Assembly: GCF_028858725.1 (NCBI RefSeq) | Contig: NC_084761.1 | Span: 20,924,501 to 20,988,500, forward strand | DNA: 64,000 nucleotides | Direction of reading: 5' to 3' | DNA from: Colius striatus | Lineage: Eukaryota; Chordata; Aves; Coliiformes; Coliidae | Shown: positions 61,101 to 64,000 of the stretch, one piece after another | How the letters are laid out: each line of letters begins with the position of its first letter | Position numbering within the stretch: the stretch's first letter is position 1 | Position numbers and translations under genes: made by a program | Notes under the pieces: model-generated | What the model was told of the DNA's origin: nothing | Seen by the model: the letters and a program-made list of their open reading frames with translations, nothing else | Databases searched by the model: none

Positions 61101-63689
61101 AGATTGGCAGCAACAGAGGAGCCTATGTGAAGCTGGGACCAGACCTTGTCCCCCACTTTGTTCAGTACCAAGCAAACAAGACAGCCCACACTCTCACCAT
61201 GACCCAAAGGCAAGGCTCTCTGGTTGCTCCGTAGTCAAGATTCCAGAAGGGAAAATTCTGGGAGCTTTAAGAAAGCTTGATTCTGGAGCTGAACTTTCAC
61301 AGCTTGATTTACTAAATAGTGCTAGAGGAAGATTCAAGCTTTGAGCAGAAATTGTGGTGGGAGACTCAAGGGTTGAAGAAGGAGCATTACAAGATCAGAA
61401 AGTGCCCTTTTTTACAGAGTGATGACTTTCCAGTTTCTCTTTAAAATGTCAAATTTTAACTTTTGACCCTTGTTGAGGTTCCCATCTGTTTTATTATTTG
61501 ACACATCGAGGCAGGGATTCACTGCTTGGGGAACTGTGCTTCTGGCATGCAGTGCCTTGTCACAAGCATCCAAAAGCAGCCGCAGCCGTGCAAAGCAGTT
61601 GTGCAAGGATTTGGGCAATCCACAGACAGGCCAGAGGACTGGGGAAGGTGCAGCTTCTCTTGCACTGTGTGGCAAGTCTTTAATGTGTATTTCTCTGTGT
61701 CCTCCAGAATCAGCAGAGTAGAGGAGTCAGCCTTTCGAGCCTTGCGGGAAAAGCTCTTTGCTCACACCTCAGCCCTCATCAGTGCATTCAAGGCCTACGA
61801 TAAGGACAATACGGGTAAATTCAAACTGAGGGACATTTGGGTTAGTTGCCAGGTAGGACAGTGTAGAAGTGGCCGGTTGGGAGACTCCTCACTGATAGTG
61901 TTACCAGAGCATTGGTCCCATCTGCTGCTACTCACCATCTCAATTGGAAACCTGTTAATGGCTCAGGCTGGCATTATACTGAAGGTTGTGTCAGAGAAGC
62001 AAGCAGTGATGAGCCTTACGTACAGCAATTTAGGCTTGGTAAGAGGAGAACCTTTTGGAACTGGAGTATGGATGAAGCATTGGAAAAAAGACAACCTGGG
62101 ACATGTCTGATGTGTCACTTGGGAAGGGGTGGGTGTTCTCTAGAGCCCCTTCATCCCTGGCGTCTAAAATCACTGGGACAAGGAAAGCGAGGCATGTCCT
62201 CACTGGCAACTGCCTCTGGCAGAGCCCACGGAAGAAGCTGAGGGTTCATAATTCTCTAGCTGATGAGACTGCTCTGCTGCTGCAGCAGTAATCAAGGTGT
62301 GTTGTTGAGAACTGCCCATTTGTGGGCTGTGAGACAAAAGGAGTTGGCATAACTGCATTCTTGTGGCTAGAACTGCTTTCTTGTTTTCTTCTCTGGCAAC
62401 AAATTATTCACAAAACTCCAGTTCAGCTGTTAGAGCAGCTGCCAAACTAGGGGCTTTTCCATGTACCTCTGTCACTGAGGAACTACTAGTACAGTCATGT
62501 AGGCCATGATCTGCAGGGTGACTGTGGCTGTAGCCCACAAAGTTATCATGAAATATGCAAAGTTAGTGTTTTCCCGTTGTCCAGATGTTTGTAGCCCCAG
62601 GGCCCTATTTTGTTGCAAGGACCAAAAGCTTGCAGAGACTGAGAGGAACAGCAAGTGCACTTGTGCAGGCAGTGGCTCATGTCTGTAAAGCCATGTAGGG
62701 TTTTTTCCTGTACCAAAGTGCTCCAGTGTGCCATGGAAACAAAAGAATGCTGTTGCCATCAGCAATATGGCAGACTAAGTATGCGTATTGCTGCAGGCTT
62801 TTTACTTTGCCTTCATCTCTTTTGAGCTGCCTCTCTCTCAGAGGTCTCCACGGCTCTCCCTTTTCCTTACAGGACAGATCACACTGAGCAACTGGGCAAC
62901 GGCAGTGGAGTCAGTTGTGCAGCTGGGCTTGCCCTGGCGCATGCTGAGGCCGCAGCTGGTGCGCAGCACAGAGGACAGCATGCTGGAATACAAGTCCTGG
63001 CTGGACGACTTGGCCGTGGAGCAGAGAAGCCAAGAGGTAAGGACTCACCCTCTTCCATCAAAGAGCGATTTAAAGCAGTTCTCCAGATCCCCAGCATGTG
63101 AAACCAAGTATGGTACAAAAGGAGAGCAGATGGTTCCAGTATAATCCAAAACCATACTGAAATGGATGGAAAAGCTTGCATGAATGCAAGTAGTCCAGAG
63201 GCATTCAGTTCATTGTGGAAATATATGATCAAATAAATAAAACTCCAAAACCTAAGAGGTAGTTTTAGATGCAGCTTTTGAATAGGAAAACTCTGAGTTG
63301 CAGTTTCTTCATTATGCCCAGCAAAACCTACTCTGCAATAGTTAATAAACATAGTCCAAGTCTGTCTTCTGTTAGCCTGGAAAAGCTGTTTGGAAGCAAT
63401 AGTTGTTGATGGGCTGTAATGCAGGGTTGCACAGAGGGTCCAGTCATCACAGACCTGTTTCATAAGGCAGACACGATGCAAAGTGCATTGTTGGCAAATT
63501 CTTGAAGGCAGTAAACATTTTTAGTTATGGAAAAGACTGCAGGAACTGCTCAGAGAAAACAGCTGTCAGAAGGGTACTAGGACTGTAACCTTGTCTTTCA
63601 GCACATCCAGTCGAGCTTGCTGGAAGTCATTTATCGAAACAGATCCAACTTGGAGACCATATTCAGGATCATCGACAGAGATCATTCAG
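49126..63689 (+). CDS. PPEF2: Protein phosphatase with EF-hands 2 (3' end outside window)
   Basis: Calcium-linked serine/threonine phosphatase of the retinal-degeneration-C family, expressed in mammalian photoreceptors. Fifteen coding exons seen: 49126-49186, 51811-51938, 52874-52931, 54079-54254, 55315-55429, 56736-56782, 57195-57361, 57446-57482, 57571-57720, 58499-58834, 60232-60417, 61067-61209, 61708-61814, 62873-63036, 63602-63689; about 654 codons (human 753), frame continuous. N-terminal 'MGSG' suggests myristoylation. IQ motif at about 27-41 ('[15 protein letters not shown]') for calmodulin. Phosphatase metal and catalytic motifs: GDLHG 180-184, GDFVDRG 209-215, RGNHE 240-244, HGG 294-296, RSHEC 471-475, 'FSASNYYE' after 489. 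A variable linker (about 314-425) splits the catalytic domain. The first EF-hand loop is at 566-577; the second starts at 650 and is cut by the next intron. The intron after 61209 has a GC donor. The last exons lie beyond the window. Confidence 0.96.
50663..50692 (+). other. Candidate 30-nt cassette exon in PPEF2
   Basis: A strong acceptor (T-rich tract, 'cctaatctag') is followed after exactly 30 bases by a strong donor ('acacag' then GTAAGC). The stretch fits phase 1 at both ends, has no stop, and would add ten residues ([10 protein letters not shown]) between codon 20 and the IQ motif. Human PPEF2, as I recall it, has no counterpart. It may be an optional microexon or a decoy; sequence alone does not show use. 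Confidence 0.45.
52074..52460 (-). mobile_element. CR1 LINE fragment, antisense, in PPEF2
   Basis: The longest CR1 copy here, reverse orientation, starting with 'tcatagaatcatagaatgg' and running through 'ctgcagaagcagg', 'cagcctgtgccagggctcc', 'gggatgtcccaatctcctgg' and 'aatgagatgccccctcagtc'. On the - strand it includes the end of the CR1 reverse transcriptase ORF ('[11 protein letters not shown]', '[13 protein letters not shown]'). It begins about 135 bases after the donor at 51938. Confidence 0.93.
54513..54543. repeat. C-rich tract, possible G-quadruplex on the - strand
   Basis: Thirty-one bases made almost wholly of C runs (six, four, two and eight C) within the PPEF2 intron after 54254. 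The complementary strand has enough G runs to form a quadruplex if the longest run is split. Otherwise a simple low-complexity tract. Confidence 0.6.
58965..59011. repeat. 20-bp direct repeat in PPEF2
   Basis: 'ttttgctgctttgtacagtg' occurs twice, at 58965-58984 and 58992-59011, seven bases apart and identical. It lies about 130 bases after the donor at 58834, probably a recent local duplication. Confidence 0.85.
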
Positions 63690-64000
63690 GTGAGCAGGTG
63701 TGCAGGGGGTGCTGGTCACTCTGTTGCATTCCATTCTACTTTTAAGCCTCCTTGAGTTATGTCCAAAGGCATTTTTTATTTAATGTTTTAAAGTCTGTGT
63801 TTTGCTTCTCCCTCAAGACCTTCTGAAATATCACTGTGTGTTTCCACAAACATGATGCATTTTGAGGGACTATGTGTGGTGTGGGTAGAGATTTGTTAAT
63901 CACTTGCTCTGGAGTAGTTCAACAGAACAAAAATTGTGATGACAGCAACAACAATTGCTTGGGATCTTGAGTTACCTGCTTTCAAGCAGCCAATCTCCTC

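Noticed and set aside
62879-63481. A 200-codon - strand open frame
   Set aside because: It overlaps a homology-supported PPEF2 exon in antisense and shows no recognisable domain.
1-64000. CRISPR array, bacterial operon or integrated viral genes
   Set aside because: No regularly spaced repeats, no bacterial-style gene packing and no retroviral or Polinton coding region; the DNA is vertebrate throughout.

Overview
This is a window of vertebrate nuclear DNA, almost certainly from a bird. It holds spliced multi-exon genes with GT-AG introns, two CpG islands, at least seven 3'-end fragments of CR1 (the avian LINE), and one solo LTR of a type common in bird genomes. The sequence does not let me name the species. 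All four genes lie on the + strand and I see no credible gene on the - strand. Comparisons with human proteins are from memory, not from a search.

Layout, left to right. (1) 1-3.7 kb: intergenic DNA with one CR1 fragment. (2) 3.7-10.5 kb: JCHAIN, the joining chain of polymeric IgM/IgA, 4 exons, 160 residues, all eight mature cysteines present. (3) 10.5-11.7 kb: a short spacer with a CR1 fragment abutting a CpG island. (4) 11.9-27.7 kb: SDAD1, a nuclear 60S ribosome-assembly factor, 22 exons, 692 residues, frame continuous across every junction. (5) 28.8-41.7 kb: NAAA, the lysosomal N-acylethanolamine hydrolase, 10 coding exons, 357 residues, with the nucleophile Cys126 and the known catalytic residues at the human positions. 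(6) 41.7-49.0 kb: gene-poor spacer with a 582-bp solo LTR. (7) 49.1 kb to the right edge: PPEF2, a calmodulin-type EF-hand protein phosphatase, 15 coding exons and about 654 codons before the gene leaves the window inside its second EF-hand.

The genes do not form a pathway. SDAD1-NAAA-PPEF2 is the same co-oriented block found in mammals. The notable point is that JCHAIN sits directly upstream of SDAD1, where mammals carry the CXCL9/10/11 chemokines; mammalian JCHAIN lies megabases away.

I found no undescribed multi-gene system. The best leads are small: a clean, frame-preserving 30-nt candidate cassette exon near the start of PPEF2, a required GC-AG intron in PPEF2, two tandem donors four bases apart (JCHAIN exon 1, PPEF2 exon 12), a triple-AG acceptor in PPEF2, alternative 3' ends in NAAA, and the JCHAIN-SDAD1 adjacency.
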